The translations under genes and the position numbers were made by a program. From NCBI GenBank assembly GCA_017434885.1, contig JAFSGE010000031.1, positions 1 through 52,967 on the forward strand: a stretch of 52,967 bases of DNA, given 5' to 3'. Of the stretch, positions 1-8,934 are shown one piece after another (the first letter of the stretch is position 1; the number at the start of each line of letters is the position of its first letter). The notes under the pieces were generated by a model, which did not search any database, was not told the origin of the DNA, and saw only the letters and a program-made list of their open reading frames with translations. Origin of the DNA: Lachnospiraceae bacterium (GTDB taxonomy: Bacteria > Bacillota > Clostridia > Lachnospirales > Lachnospiraceae).

Positions 1-73
1 AAACAATAAATAGCGTATATGCTTTTAGTTTTTCTCTGTTCACGTCAAGATAATTAAATAGACTTGTCTGCAT
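1..73 (-). CDS. Start of an unidentified protein, cut by the window edge
   Basis: A minus-strand reading frame opens with ATG at 71-73 and runs off the left end of the window without a stop, giving 24 visible residues (starts MQTSLFNYLDVNREKLKAY). A strong Shine-Dalgarno sequence, AAAGGAG, lies seven bases upstream of the ATG on the same strand, which is the main reason to believe it is real. It lies about 105 bases downstream of the recombinase gene on the same strand, so the two may be cotranscribed. Too little is visible to name a family. Confidence 0.55.
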   Translation of the reverse strand, partial: MQTSLFNYLDVNREKLKAYTLFIV

Positions 74-178
74 AGGGTTTCTCCTTTTATAAACGCATGG
101 TTTAGCTTTAAATATAAATTAACCGATAATCCCGTATTATCATTCAAAAATCGCAATTCTGTACGTTCTCTCCCATCC

Positions 179-1099
179 CTACACACAAAAATCCTTCCTC
201 GGATGTTTCGTCGCCAGAATATCCCTTTTCTTGCTCATAGCAACATGGGTATAAATCTCGGTTATATTGATAGAACTATGTCCCAGCATTTCCTGAATAT
301 AGCGGATATCCACGTCTGCCTCTAAAAGACAGGTGGCAAAGGTGTGTCGGAACATATGTGGCGTAATGTGAAGGTCAATGGCAGCCAAAGCGCAGTATCG
401 GTTTATCATTCGCCTGACAGTCTGGTCAGACAGGGTTCGTCCTGTCTGGCTCGCAAAGAAATGATTGCAGTTTTGTATTTCGGACTGATATTCATGCTGA
501 TATTCTCTTAAAACTTTAAGAATGTCTTCGTTGCCAATTTGCATACAACGTTCTTTTGCTCCTTTTCCATAAATCAAGATAGTTCCGTCATGTAGGTTGA
601 TAGCTTCTGGTTTTAGAGTGCATAATTCCGAAATACGCATACCGGTAGCAAACAGAAGCTCAATGACAGCGATATCCCGCAAGGCATTTCTTCGTTGGTA
701 ATCGGTTTTTGCTTGAGTACGTTGGGAATACAAGGTAGCAAGAAATGTTTCGACGGTGCGAAGAGGAATGGTCTTTGGTAAAGTTGCGGGCTCGCGGAAT
801 TTTACCTGTATTTTGTTGAATGGATTCTTTTCTATCACATCTCTGTATTCCAGATAGTGAAAGAAAGCTTTTAGAGATGCAATTTTACGTTTGGCAGTTT
901 TAGGTTTGTAAGTTTGATGTAACTCGGAAATGTATTTTTCCAGTGATGCGGAAGTGATGGTATTAATATCGTCAAGTTTTATTTGTTCCTGAAATTGTCT
1001 TAAGTCAGTTTTGTAGGCGTTTAATGTCTTAGTATCCAGTCTCTTTTGATATTGTCCGAATGCAAGGTAATCGTCAATAAGTGTCTGTAAATGATTCAT
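179..1099 (-). CDS. Tyrosine recombinase (XerC/XerD-type integrase)
   Basis: A complete 306-residue site-specific recombinase of the XerC/XerD-like phage-integrase family. The N-terminal SAM-like core-binding domain covers about residues 5-95 and the catalytic domain about 110-295. All catalytic positions are visible: Arg155 in GMRISEL, the beta-hairpin Lys179, His248 and Arg251 in HMFRH, His274 in LGHSS, and the nucleophile Tyr283 in EIYTHV. The start is supported by AAAGGAG eight bases upstream. It could be a chromosomal Xer protein, but the family also serves integrative elements and invertible promoters. No att site or inverted repeat was seen next to it. The partner could be the truncated gene at 1-73, which follows on the same strand. 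Confidence 0.92.
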   Translation of the reverse strand: MNHLQTLIDDYLAFGQYQKRLDTKTLNAYKTDLRQFQEQIKLDDINTITSASLEKYISELHQTYKPKTAKRKIASLKAFFHYLEYRDVIEKNPFNKIQVKFREPATLPKTIPLRTVETFLATLYSQRTQAKTDYQRRNALRDIAVIELLFATGMRISELCTLKPEAINLHDGTILIYGKGAKERCMQIGNEDILKVLREYQHEYQSEIQNCNHFFASQTGRTLSDQTVRRMINRYCALAAIDLHITPHMFRHTFATCLLEADVDIRYIQEMLGHSSINITEIYTHVAMSKKRDILATKHPRKDFCV

Positions 1100-1255
1100 A
1101 ATGAAATCTCCTTTGTTTTTTGCTTATTTTAACAAAGATATCACAGCTCTTGAATGAAAAGAAATATGCCGTTTTTGTATATCCCTGCATACAATAATAA
1201 AAATGATATGCCGGTACGCTTTATAAACCGGCTTATTCAACGAAAGGAGCATTTT

Positions 1256-2983
1256 ATGACGGACAGGGAAAAGATAGCATCGGATGATTATATTGATATA
1301 CTGTCGGACTACAGTCAGCCGGAAGGGCTCGACGTGCAGGTAGAAGACTATGTATTTCAGCCAGTAGATACGAATTTGGGAGTCACTTACATCAGAAAAG
1401 ATGAGGTGACTCCTTTGAGTATTCAGAACTTTACTTACCGCTCAATACCCAAGGTGTACGGACTGATGCAGACAGAGGAAAGCGAACCGGGAACAGGCAG
1501 TTTTGATCCCACACCATTGATCAACACCGGAATTTTGCAGGTGCAGGGGGAACCGCTGAATCTGACGGGAAGAGGCGTAGTTCTTGGTTTTCTGGACACC
1601 GGAATACGATATGAGGAAGAGGTGTTTCGTAACAGTGACGGCAGTAGCAGGATTTTGGGGATTTGGGATCAGAATATAAATACCGGGTCAACACCGGAGG
1701 GGCTTCTTTACGGCACGGAGTACAAGAAAGAACTGATTGACGCAGCATTGCTGAGTGATAATCCAAGGCAGGTTGTACCCAGTTATGACGAGAACGGACA
1801 TGGAAGTGCCATTGCCAGTGTGGCGGCAGGGAGTGCTGTAAGCGGAGGACTGCGGTTTTTGGGGGCAGCGCCGGAGGCAGACATTGCAGTTGTGAAATTA
1901 CGGCAGGCAAAGCCTTATCTGCGGGAGTTTTATATGGTGCCTGATGGTGTGGTGGCGTATTCGGAAAGTGATATTATCACAGCCATTAAGTATTTGGAAA
2001 GTTACGCGATTTCACTGGTACGCCCGCTTGTTATCTGTATTGGCATCGGCTCTAACATGGGAGACCACGAAGGTCATTCCATTCTGGCGGGATATCTGAA
2101 TACCATTGCTACCAGAAGAAGCAGGGCAGTTGTATTGTGTGGCGGAAACGAGGGCAACAGTTCCCACCATTATGTGGGAACGCCTACGGAAGGAATGCAG
2201 GAGATGGTAGAAGATGTGGAAATCCGCGTTGGGGAAGGCGAACGGGGATTTATTGCAGAACTTTGGGGAAATGTGCCGTCAAGTCATGCCATTTTGGTTC
2301 GTTCCCCCGGCGGAGAAACAACGGGACGAGTAGATTTTAAGGCAAGAGATACCAGGGAATTTTCCTTTGTTTATGAAAATACAAAGATACGTGTTGACCA
2401 TGTGCTGGTGGAACAAGGGTCTGGAGAAGAGTTGATTTTCTTCCGTTTTGTTGACCCTACACCCGGAGTATGGACTATACAGGTGACTACCATGAGCGGA
2501 AACAGACAGCCGTCAGGAAGTTTTCATGTCTGGTTACCCATTAGTGCGTACTTGCAATCGGAGACTTATTTTTTGAGGCCTTCACCATATACGACGATTA
2601 CGGAACCGGGGAATGCCCGTGAGGTGATAACCACAACATATTATACGGATGCGAATAGTAGCTTTTACGGAGAATCGGGCAGAGGATTTACGAGACAGGA
2701 GAATATAAAGCCGGATGTCAGTACGCCCGGAGTGGATATAGATACTGTTTTGGGAAAAAGAACCGGTTCGGGAATTGCGGCGGCTCTTCTTGCGGGAATT
2801 TGTGCCCAGTTTATGCAATGGGCTGTGGTAGAAGGAAACAGGAAATGGGTAGAGAGCCGTGAAATAAAAAATTACCTTATCCGTGGGGCTGTCCGTGTGC
2901 CCGGAAATGCTTATCCCTCCAGGGAATGGGGATACGGTCAGGTCAATATCGACAGAACCTTTGATGTAATTGCAGGAGTGTAG
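1256..2983 (+). CDS. S8 subtilase-family protein lacking the catalytic serine (probable pseudoprotease)
   Basis: A 575-residue cytosolic-looking subtilase of the clostridial S8 type, which has a beta-sandwich domain (about 335-465) inserted between the His and Ser segments. The ATG at 1256 is chosen because AAAGGAG sits just upstream; an in-frame ATG at 1154 has no such site. Asp114 (GFLDTGI), His182 (NGHGSA) and the oxyanion-type Asn in CGGNEG are present. The nucleophile block reads T-G-S-G-I-A-A-A-L-L-A-G. Aligned without gaps on subtilisin GTSMA(S/T)PHVAG, the serine position (506) is Gly, with a Ser one residue earlier (505). This resembles the clostridial CspC pseudoprotease situation, although activity through Ser505 cannot be excluded. 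No signal peptide or propeptide is evident. It stands alone, with a hairpin-rich region behind it. Confidence 0.88.
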   Translation: MTDREKIASDDYIDILSDYSQPEGLDVQVEDYVFQPVDTNLGVTYIRKDEVTPLSIQNFTYRSIPKVYGLMQTEESEPGTGSFDPTPLINTGILQVQGEPLNLTGRGVVLGFLDTGIRYEEEVFRNSDGSSRILGIWDQNINTGSTPEGLLYGTEYKKELIDAALLSDNPRQVVPSYDENGHGSAIASVAAGSAVSGGLRFLGAAPEADIAVVKLRQAKPYLREFYMVPDGVVAYSESDIITAIKYLESYAISLVRPLVICIGIGSNMGDHEGHSILAGYLNTIATRRSRAVVLCGGNEGNSSHHYVGTPTEGMQEMVEDVEIRVGEGERGFIAELWGNVPSSHAILVRSPGGETTGRVDFKARDTREFSFVYENTKIRVDHVLVEQGSGEELIFFRFVDPTPGVWTIQVTTMSGNRQPSGSFHVWLPISAYLQSETYFLRPSPYTTITEPGNAREVITTTYYTDANSSFYGESGRGFTRQENIKPDVSTPGVDIDTVLGKRTGSGIAAALLAGICAQFMQWAVVEGNRKWVESREIKNYLIRGAVRVPGNAYPSREWGYGQVNIDRTFDVIAGV

Positions 2984-2989
2984 CATGAG

Positions 2990-3117
2990 AAAGGCTGTGG
3001 GATTTCTCAAAGAAGCATATGAGACTGTAAAATAGCAAAATTTGCACAGCCTTTTGTAGGAAATGAAAAGCATTTGGTGAAAGAATGTTTTATAATGACA
3101 ATGGAAGGCTGTGCAAA
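2990..3117 (+). promoter_or_regulatory. Three-arm competing hairpin region before the esterase
   Basis: Arm A (2990-2999, AAAGGCTGTG) can pair with arm B (3045-3054) to give a 10-bp hairpin followed by TTTTG, a plausible terminator for the subtilase gene. Arm B in its longer form (3041-3053, TTTGCACAGCCTT) is also perfectly complementary over 13 bp to arm C (3105-3117, AAGGCTGTGCAAA). A:B and B:C are mutually exclusive, which is a terminator/antiterminator-like arrangement. A TATAAT box at 3091-3096 has no convincing -35 element and could start transcription of the esterase operon downstream of arms A and B. Whether this is regulatory or a degenerate repeat cannot be decided from the sequence. 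Confidence 0.4.
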
Positions 3118-3145
3118 GAAACAGCAAGGGAACGGGAGATGTATT

Positions 3146-5059
3146 ATGGGACTTAAATTACCAAGATTAATCAGTGACGGAATGATATTACAGCAAAAGA
3201 AAAAGGTACATATTTGGGGATGGGATGAACCGGGAAGGGATGTGATTGTATCATTTCTCGGTGAAGAGTATGTAACAGTGACGGATGAGGAAGGATGTTT
3301 TTCGCTGTATCTCGGTGAGTATATGCCGGGAGGACCTTATTCTATGCACATTTGGGACAATACAGGAGAAGAAAAAATTATTGATGACATTATGGTAGGT
3401 GATGTCTTTATTTGTGCCGGGCAGTCCAATATGGAGCTTCCTATGGAACGTGTAAAGGACAAGTACCCGGAGGAGATAAAGAATTGCACCAATCCTGCAA
3501 TCCGTACTTTTAAAATTACGGAGCATACAAATTATCATGGTCCCTTATCGAATCATTTGACAGGAGAATGGAAGTCAGCACAGGATAGTACCATTTTGAG
3601 TTTTTCTGCAACAGCGTACTTTTTTGCGGAGCAGATATATCGAATGACCAAGGTGCCTGTGGGATTGATTAATGCCAGCCTTGGCGGTTCCAGAATTGAA
3701 TCATGGATGGGACGTGACATGCTTGCCGGATATGATGATTTTCTTGCACTGGCAGACAAATATGCAGATGATGCGTTTGTAGAAGGTCAGCTTAAGCAAA
3801 ATCAGAAGATAGCAAATGACTGGCACGGCAATTTAGATAAAAATGACATCGGACTGAAGGAAAACTGGATTTCGGAAGATGTGCCTACGGATGACTGGGA
3901 GGAGATAGATATTCCGTTTTTCTTTAAAGATACCAAGCTTTCCGGTTTTATCGGTAGTGTATGGTTTCGCCGTATATTTACAGTATCTGACAAATTGGCA
4001 GGAAAACGTGCCAGAGTCTGGCTTGGCACCATTGTGGACAGTGACAGTGTTTATGTGAACGGCAAGTGGATAGGCCAGACAGATTATCAGTATCCACCCA
4101 GAAAATATACGGTTCCCGAAGGCCTTTTGCGGGAAGGTGAAAATACCATTGTGATTCGCGTGAAATGTGAAAACGGGCAGGGACGTTTTACTCCCGGTAA
4201 AGAATATGCCATTTGGAATGAAGAAGAGAGGGTGTCCCTTGCAGGAAAATGGAAGTATCGTATCGGGGCAGCCTGCGAACAAATCGGAGAAAATGACTTC
4301 GTGAACTGGAAGCCGACAGGACTTTACAATGGTATGATGGCACCTTGTCATCCTTATACGATTGCCGGAATTTTATGGTATCAGGGAGAAGCAAACAGTT
4401 GGAATCCCGATAATTATTTCGACTTGACGAAACGCATGGTGGAAGGATACCGAGCAAAATGGCAGGATGATTCTTTGCCTTATATTTATGTACAGCTTCC
4501 CAATTTCTGTAGTGACATTTATGATATCGCCAGAGACGGAAAAGGGGGACAATGGGCGCAGTTTCGTGAGGTGCAGAGGAGCATTCAGGCAATCGAAGGA
4601 ACCCGGATGGTGGTGGCAATCGATTTGGGAGAAGATAATGACTTGCATCCTGTAGGAAAGAAAGATGTCGGCTTCCGTCTTGCCATGCAGGTTGCGTCTA
4701 TGTTGTGTGGATTAGAAGTAGAGTGTAGCGGTCCGCAAATAAGGGAAGTAAAAACACAGTGTACCAATAAAGAACAAGGAGAATATGTGATAACGTTGGT
4801 TTGTGAGGAGTGCACCGGCGGCATGTATGCGTTTTCTAGAGAAAAAGGAAAATTTGTGGATGATATAGAAGTTATTGATGAGACGGGAAACAGTTACAGG
4901 GTAAAGGTGACATTGGAAGAAAATAAAATAATATTGAATTGTGGCGGCATATTGGAAAAGCCTTTGGCAGTCAGATATTGCTATAGTAATACCAATAAGG
5001 GAGCACTGATATATAATAGGGCAGGATTTCCGATGAGTCCTTTTGTTATCAGGCTTTAA
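3146..5059 (+). CDS. SASA-family carbohydrate esterase (sialate O-acetylesterase-like; probable xylan acetylesterase)
   Basis: A 637-residue SGNH-type esterase of the sialate-O-acetylesterase-like family, probably removing acetyl groups from xylo-oligosaccharides given its neighbours. The nucleophile is Ser94 in AGQSNMELPM. The Asp/His pair is Asp499 and His501 in NDLHPVGK, and WYQGEAN is the conserved block between them. A jelly-roll segment (about residues 255-345) is inserted in the catalytic fold, as in longer family members. The start at 3146 has GGGAGA eight bases upstream; the in-frame ATG at 3098 and GTG at 3074 lack a good site. No signal peptide is seen, so it probably acts in the cytosol on imported oligosaccharides. 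It is followed 38 bases later by a GH2 gene in the same apparent operon. The acetyl-xylan substrate is inferred from context. Confidence 0.85.
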   Translation: MGLKLPRLISDGMILQQKKKVHIWGWDEPGRDVIVSFLGEEYVTVTDEEGCFSLYLGEYMPGGPYSMHIWDNTGEEKIIDDIMVGDVFICAGQSNMELPMERVKDKYPEEIKNCTNPAIRTFKITEHTNYHGPLSNHLTGEWKSAQDSTILSFSATAYFFAEQIYRMTKVPVGLINASLGGSRIESWMGRDMLAGYDDFLALADKYADDAFVEGQLKQNQKIANDWHGNLDKNDIGLKENWISEDVPTDDWEEIDIPFFFKDTKLSGFIGSVWFRRIFTVSDKLAGKRARVWLGTIVDSDSVYVNGKWIGQTDYQYPPRKYTVPEGLLREGENTIVIRVKCENGQGRFTPGKEYAIWNEEERVSLAGKWKYRIGAACEQIGENDFVNWKPTGLYNGMMAPCHPYTIAGILWYQGEANSWNPDNYFDLTKRMVEGYRAKWQDDSLPYIYVQLPNFCSDIYDIARDGKGGQWAQFREVQRSIQAIEGTRMVVAIDLGEDNDLHPVGKKDVGFRLAMQVASMLCGLEVECSGPQIREVKTQCTNKEQGEYVITLVCEECTGGMYAFSREKGKFVDDIEVIDETGNSYRVKVTLEENKIILNCGGILEKPLAVRYCYSNTNKGALIYNRAGFPMSPFVIRL

Positions 5060-5097
5060 GCGACTTTTGCGGAGAAAAGATGAGAAGGAGCATGGCT

Positions 5098-8000
5098 ATG
5101 AAACAATTATGGAATGGCGGATGGACTTTTTTGAAAACCAGTACAGGAACAACTTTGGAACAGGTAGTGGAGCATTTTGGAGAATTTGTACAGGTTGACT
5201 TGCCACATGACTGGTTGATTTATGATACACATAACCTATATGAAGACAGCGTGGGCTGGTACCGGAAACAGTTCTTGTGGCAGGAAGTTGACAAGAGGGC
5301 AACAATTATATTTGACGGAATCTATATGGACAGTACCGTTTATATCAACAGGCAGAAGGCCGGTGAGTGGAAGTACGGGTATTCTGCTTTTGTTCTGGAT
5401 ATTACGTCTTATTTACAGGAGGGAGAAAATGAAATTCTGGTCAGCGTGGATTTCAGAAGTCCCAACAGCCGTTGGTATTCAGGAGCGGGGATTTATCGCG
5501 ATGTGTGGTTTAAGACCACAGAATTAATTTACATAGAAGAAAATGATATTTATGTTAGCACAAAAAAACAGGGAAAAGACTTTGAACTTACTGTTGAAGC
5601 ATGGATACATGGCTGTGAATGTCTACAGGGTGAAAAGCCTGTGATACAAAATAAGTTATATGATGCAAACGGACATGAGATAAATTTTGCGATGCTTTCG
5701 GAAGAAAGCGAGTGTAGAGACCGTACAAAATGGCACCGAACCGTTTTGATGATAGAACACCTCATTCTGTGGGATGTGGATAATCCATATCTTTACCGCT
5801 TGCAGACAGACCTGCTTTTAAACGGCGAAGTGATTCAGACGGAGTCTCAGAGTATCGGTTTCCGTGAAACAAAATTTGACAGCAAAGAAGGATTTTTCTT
5901 AAACGGAAGAAAATTAAAGCTGAATGGTGTCTGCGAACATCATGACCTTGGAGCTTTGGGAGCGGTATTTAACAAAGCGGCTATGCGCAGGAAATTCCGT
6001 ATCCTGAAAGAGATGGGTGTGAATGCGGTGCGCGGTGCCCACAATATGATGGCACGGGGATTTGTGGAACTGGCGGACGAAATGGGTGTTCTGCTGATTT
6101 CGGAAGCCTTTGACATGTGGGAGAGACCTAAGAATCCCTATGATTATGCCCGTTTTTTCAAAGAATGGCACGAAAAGGATGTAGAGAGCTGGGTAAAACG
6201 TGACCGCAATCATCCGAGTGTAATTATGTGGAGCATCGGTAATGAAATTTATGATACTCATGCGGATGAACACGGACAGGAAATTACGGTTGATTTAAAG
6301 ACTTTAGTTGAAAAGTATGATTCGGCAGGTAACGCAAAGTCAACCATCGGCTCCAACTATATGCCTTGGGAAAATGCACAGAACTGTGCAGATATTGTGA
6401 AACTGGCAGGCTATAACTATTCAGAAAAATATTATAGAGAGCATCATGAGAAGCATCCCGACTGGGTCATTTATGGTAGCGAGACATCTTCTATTGTACA
6501 GAGCAGAGGTGTGTATCATTTCCCGTTAAAGGCAGGGATTCTGGCTGATGACGATTTGCAATGCTCGGCTCTTGGAAACAGTGCTACAAGCTGGGGAGCA
6601 AAATCAATGGAGGACTGTGTTACCATTGACAGGGATATGGAGTTTTCTATGGGACAGTTTTTGTGGACAGGATTTGATTACATCGGAGAACCCACCCCCT
6701 ATCACACTAAGAATTCTTATTTTGGACAGGTGGATACGGCAGGTTTTGCTAAAGATTCTTATTATGTATGGAAGTCTGCATGGACGGATTACAAGGTAAG
6801 CCCCATGATTCATGTATTCCCTTACTGGGATTTTAATGAAGGACAGCTGATTGATGTACGTGTTTGTTCCAATGCTCCCACAGTAGAGTTGTTTCTGAAC
6901 GGGAAAAGTCTTGGAAAGCAGGAGTTAACCCATGCTCCCGGCAGCGGTAAGCATATCATTGCCGATTATCAGGTGCCTTATGAGGAAGGCGAGCTTGTGG
7001 CAGTGGCTTACGATGAATATGGTACAGAAATTGTCCGGGAGGTAAAGCACTCTTTTGGCAATTCGAGCAAAATTGTGCTGAGCGTAGAAAATGAAAATCC
7101 TGTTGCTGACGGAAGAGATATTCTGTTTGTTACCATAGAAACGGTAGATGCGTCAGGAAATTTGGTGGAAAATGCCTGCGACCGTGTTAATGTGGAAGTA
7201 ATCGGAGCGGGACGCCTTGTGGGATTGGATAATGGTGACAGTACCGATTATGACAGTTACAAGGGCGTAAGCAGAAGACTTTTTAACGGCAAGTTACTTG
7301 CAATGGTGCAGACCAACCTTACACCGGGCGAAATTACGGTTACAGTATCGGGAAAAGGATTGGAAACTGCGCAGATACAGGTGTTGAGCCGGGCGTGTGA
7401 GAAGAATCCGGAGTTGGCAACGGTACGTGAAAGTCAACAGTTAATGTATGATTTGGAGAAAGAAACCTGTATTACAACATTGGAAGCAAATCAAAGTGTA
7501 CCTGTTTCCACCGGAAGTGAAGATGAGATACCGGTTCGAAAGGTGTTGCTTAAGGCTCTGGAAGGGCGGAAATTCAGTCCTGAAAAGAGAGAGCTTACGG
7601 TAAGTGCACAAATTGAGCCCGCAAATGCAACGGATACAGCACTTACATTTAAGGCAGTAAACGATATGGGAGTACCTTCTAACTTAGTGGTGATTGAGCA
7701 GGAAGGAAATAAGGTTAAAATGAGGGCTATGGGAGACGGTACATTCAGGCTGCGTTGTATGTCTGACAGCGGCACGGATGATGTCAGATTGATTTCCCAG
7801 CTGGAATTTAGAATAGAAGGCTTAGGGCAGGCTTATCATAATCCTTACGATTTCATTTCAGGCAGTCTGTATTCCTCGGTAATCGGAGAAGTAGGAAACG
7901 GCAATGAAAGAGGTGTGGCAACCGCTCGTGACGGTGTGACGGTAGTGACATACAGTGACATTGATTTCGGTAATGTGGGTTCGGATGAAATTACGGTTCC

Positions 8001-8595
8001 TGTCTTTGCCCTTACAAGTGAAGAGTATCCCATTGAAATATGGGAAGGTATTCCCGGTGAGGAAGGATGCGAGCTTCTTGCAGATGTTGTTTATCAAAAG
8101 CCTATGATATGGAACGTATATCAGCCGGAGACATGGAAACTGAGTAAGAGACTCAAAGGCATCGGCACTATCAGCTTCCGTGTAAATAAGAAGATTCACA
8201 TCAAAGGATTTTCTTTTACCGAATATAAAAAAGCCTGGATGCAGCTTTATGCAGGGGAAGCGGATGCTGTTTACGGTGACAGTTTTCAGAGAGTTGGCAG
8301 TGCGGTGGAAGGAATCGGCAATAATGTTTCTCTGGTATTTGCGGATATGGACTTTGGCGAGGAAGCAGCGAGACGTATTGTAATAAAGGGACGTGCGTCG
8401 CAGGGTAAAAACACCATACATGTACGCTTTTTCAACGGACAGGAGGAAAGCAAACAGATTGTGGAATTTGCCGGAAGCAATGAGTATGAAGAACAGAGCT
8501 TTGTGATAGAACCCATGAGGGGAAAGTGGGAAGTGACCTTTGTATTTCTCCCCGGAAGCTGTTTTGATTTTGCGTGGTTTCAATTTGAAAAATAA
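5098..8595 (+). CDS. Glycoside hydrolase family 2 enzyme with C-terminal CBM6-like modules
   Basis: A 1165-residue GH2 enzyme, probably a beta-galactosidase or related exo-glycosidase trimming side chains. Order of parts: sugar-binding jelly roll (about 1-165), immunoglobulin-like domain (170-270), TIM barrel (275-575), DUF4982-like domain (590-690), further Ig-like modules (700-870), then two CBM6-like jelly rolls (about 890-1025 and 1045-1165). The acid/base is Glu383 in WSIGNEIYD and the nucleophile is Glu462 in YGSETSS. The ATG at 5098 is chosen for AAGGAG seven bases upstream; ATGs at 5080 and 5092 are worse placed. There is no signal peptide despite the binding modules, so they probably contribute to folding or oligomer recognition inside the cell. 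The substrate is not determinable from sequence; beta-galactosidase is the default annotation. Confidence 0.88.
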   Translation: MKQLWNGGWTFLKTSTGTTLEQVVEHFGEFVQVDLPHDWLIYDTHNLYEDSVGWYRKQFLWQEVDKRATIIFDGIYMDSTVYINRQKAGEWKYGYSAFVLDITSYLQEGENEILVSVDFRSPNSRWYSGAGIYRDVWFKTTELIYIEENDIYVSTKKQGKDFELTVEAWIHGCECLQGEKPVIQNKLYDANGHEINFAMLSEESECRDRTKWHRTVLMIEHLILWDVDNPYLYRLQTDLLLNGEVIQTESQSIGFRETKFDSKEGFFLNGRKLKLNGVCEHHDLGALGAVFNKAAMRRKFRILKEMGVNAVRGAHNMMARGFVELADEMGVLLISEAFDMWERPKNPYDYARFFKEWHEKDVESWVKRDRNHPSVIMWSIGNEIYDTHADEHGQEITVDLKTLVEKYDSAGNAKSTIGSNYMPWENAQNCADIVKLAGYNYSEKYYREHHEKHPDWVIYGSETSSIVQSRGVYHFPLKAGILADDDLQCSALGNSATSWGAKSMEDCVTIDRDMEFSMGQFLWTGFDYIGEPTPYHTKNSYFGQVDTAGFAKDSYYVWKSAWTDYKVSPMIHVFPYWDFNEGQLIDVRVCSNAPTVELFLNGKSLGKQELTHAPGSGKHIIADYQVPYEEGELVAVAYDEYGTEIVREVKHSFGNSSKIVLSVENENPVADGRDILFVTIETVDASGNLVENACDRVNVEVIGAGRLVGLDNGDSTDYDSYKGVSRRLFNGKLLAMVQTNLTPGEITVTVSGKGLETAQIQVLSRACEKNPELATVRESQQLMYDLEKETCITTLEANQSVPVSTGSEDEIPVRKVLLKALEGRKFSPEKRELTVSAQIEPANATDTALTFKAVNDMGVPSNLVVIEQEGNKVKMRAMGDGTFRLRCMSDSGTDDVRLISQLEFRIEGLGQAYHNPYDFISGSLYSSVIGEVGNGNERGVATARDGVTVVTYSDIDFGNVGSDEITVPVFALTSEEYPIEIWEGIPGEEGCELLADVVYQKPMIWNVYQPETWKLSKRLKGIGTISFRVNKKIHIKGFSFTEYKKAWMQLYAGEADAVYGDSFQRVGSAVEGIGNNVSLVFADMDFGEEAARRIVIKGRASQGKNTIHVRFFNGQEESKQIVEFAGSNEYEEQSFVIEPMRGKWEVTFVFLPGSCFDFAWFQFEK

Positions 8596-8629
8596 GCAGC
8601 TTGAAAATATGAACTTAAAAATACTTAAA

Positions 8630-8671
8630 AAAACTCTTACTTTACATCATAAAAGTAGGAGTTTTCTTTTT
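8630..8671 (+). terminator. Intrinsic terminator after the GH2 gene
   Basis: AAAACTC-T-TACTTT (8630-8643) pairs with AAAGTA-G-GAGTTTT (8652-8665), giving a 14-bp stem with one U-G wobble and an 8-base loop, followed by CTTTTT. It lies 35 bases after the GH2 stop and closes the esterase-GH2 operon. Confidence 0.8.
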
Positions 8672-8681
8672 GGTCAAAAAA

Positions 8682-8733
8682 TGGCATTTTGTGGAAGGGA
8701 AAAATGCCAAAAAGCTGATGGAGTGGGCTTTTT
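8682..8733 (+). terminator. Two further stacked hairpins, the second with a T tract
   Basis: TGGCATTTT (8682-8690) pairs perfectly with AAAATGCCA (8701-8709). Directly behind it AAAAAGC (8709-8715) pairs with GCTTTTT (8727-8733). Together with the terminator at 8630 this makes three consecutive hairpins that would strongly insulate the downstream transporter operon from read-through. Confidence 0.5.
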
Positions 8734-8738
8734 GACGA

Positions 8739-8813
8739 GAAAAATTGATGGAATAAGAAAAAAGATATACAAAATGACAAGAAAAATAGATAATTATTCG
8801 ATGAAAATAGATG
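8739..8813 (+). promoter_or_regulatory. Phased A-rich repeats upstream of the first ABC importer
   Basis: Four imperfect copies of a G-A(4-5)-(T/A)-GAT type element begin at about 8739, 8758, 8781 and 8803, with spacings of 19, 23 and 22 bases (about two helical turns). They sit about 130-200 bases upstream of the permease start, in the 339-base gap between operons. TATAAT boxes occur at 8886 and 8892, but neither has a convincing -35 element, as expected for an activator-dependent promoter. Binding by the YesN or AraC regulator encoded nearby is a guess. The run is A-rich and could be chance. Confidence 0.3.
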
Positions 8814-8934
8814 AAATATACAAAAGTGAGCAATATGTGAATTTTGAATAGCAATATTTGAGAAGAATCGGGTGATTTTGAACACTATAATTATAATTAC
8901 AAGATAACAGTTAAAATACTTTGGAGGTGTGAGT

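Noticed and set aside
1154-1258. Upstream start for the subtilase gene
   Set aside because: The extra 34 residues have no ribosome-binding site, while AAAGGAG is correctly placed before the ATG at 1256.
7858-8583. Long open frame on the minus strand inside the GH2 gene
   Set aside because: It is antisense to a well-supported GH2 reading frame, has no ribosome-binding site and its translation looks random. The same applies to 46072-46899 inside peptidase T and 36674-37186 inside the kinase.
8540-8851. 103-codon plus-strand frame over the end of GH2 and the terminators
   Set aside because: It starts inside GH2 in another frame, crosses three hairpins and is rich in Lys/Ile from AT-rich DNA; no start site.
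8630-8934. Riboswitch upstream of importer 1
   Set aside because: The hairpins are consistent with stacked terminators and the remaining DNA is A-rich with no conserved aptamer-like core.
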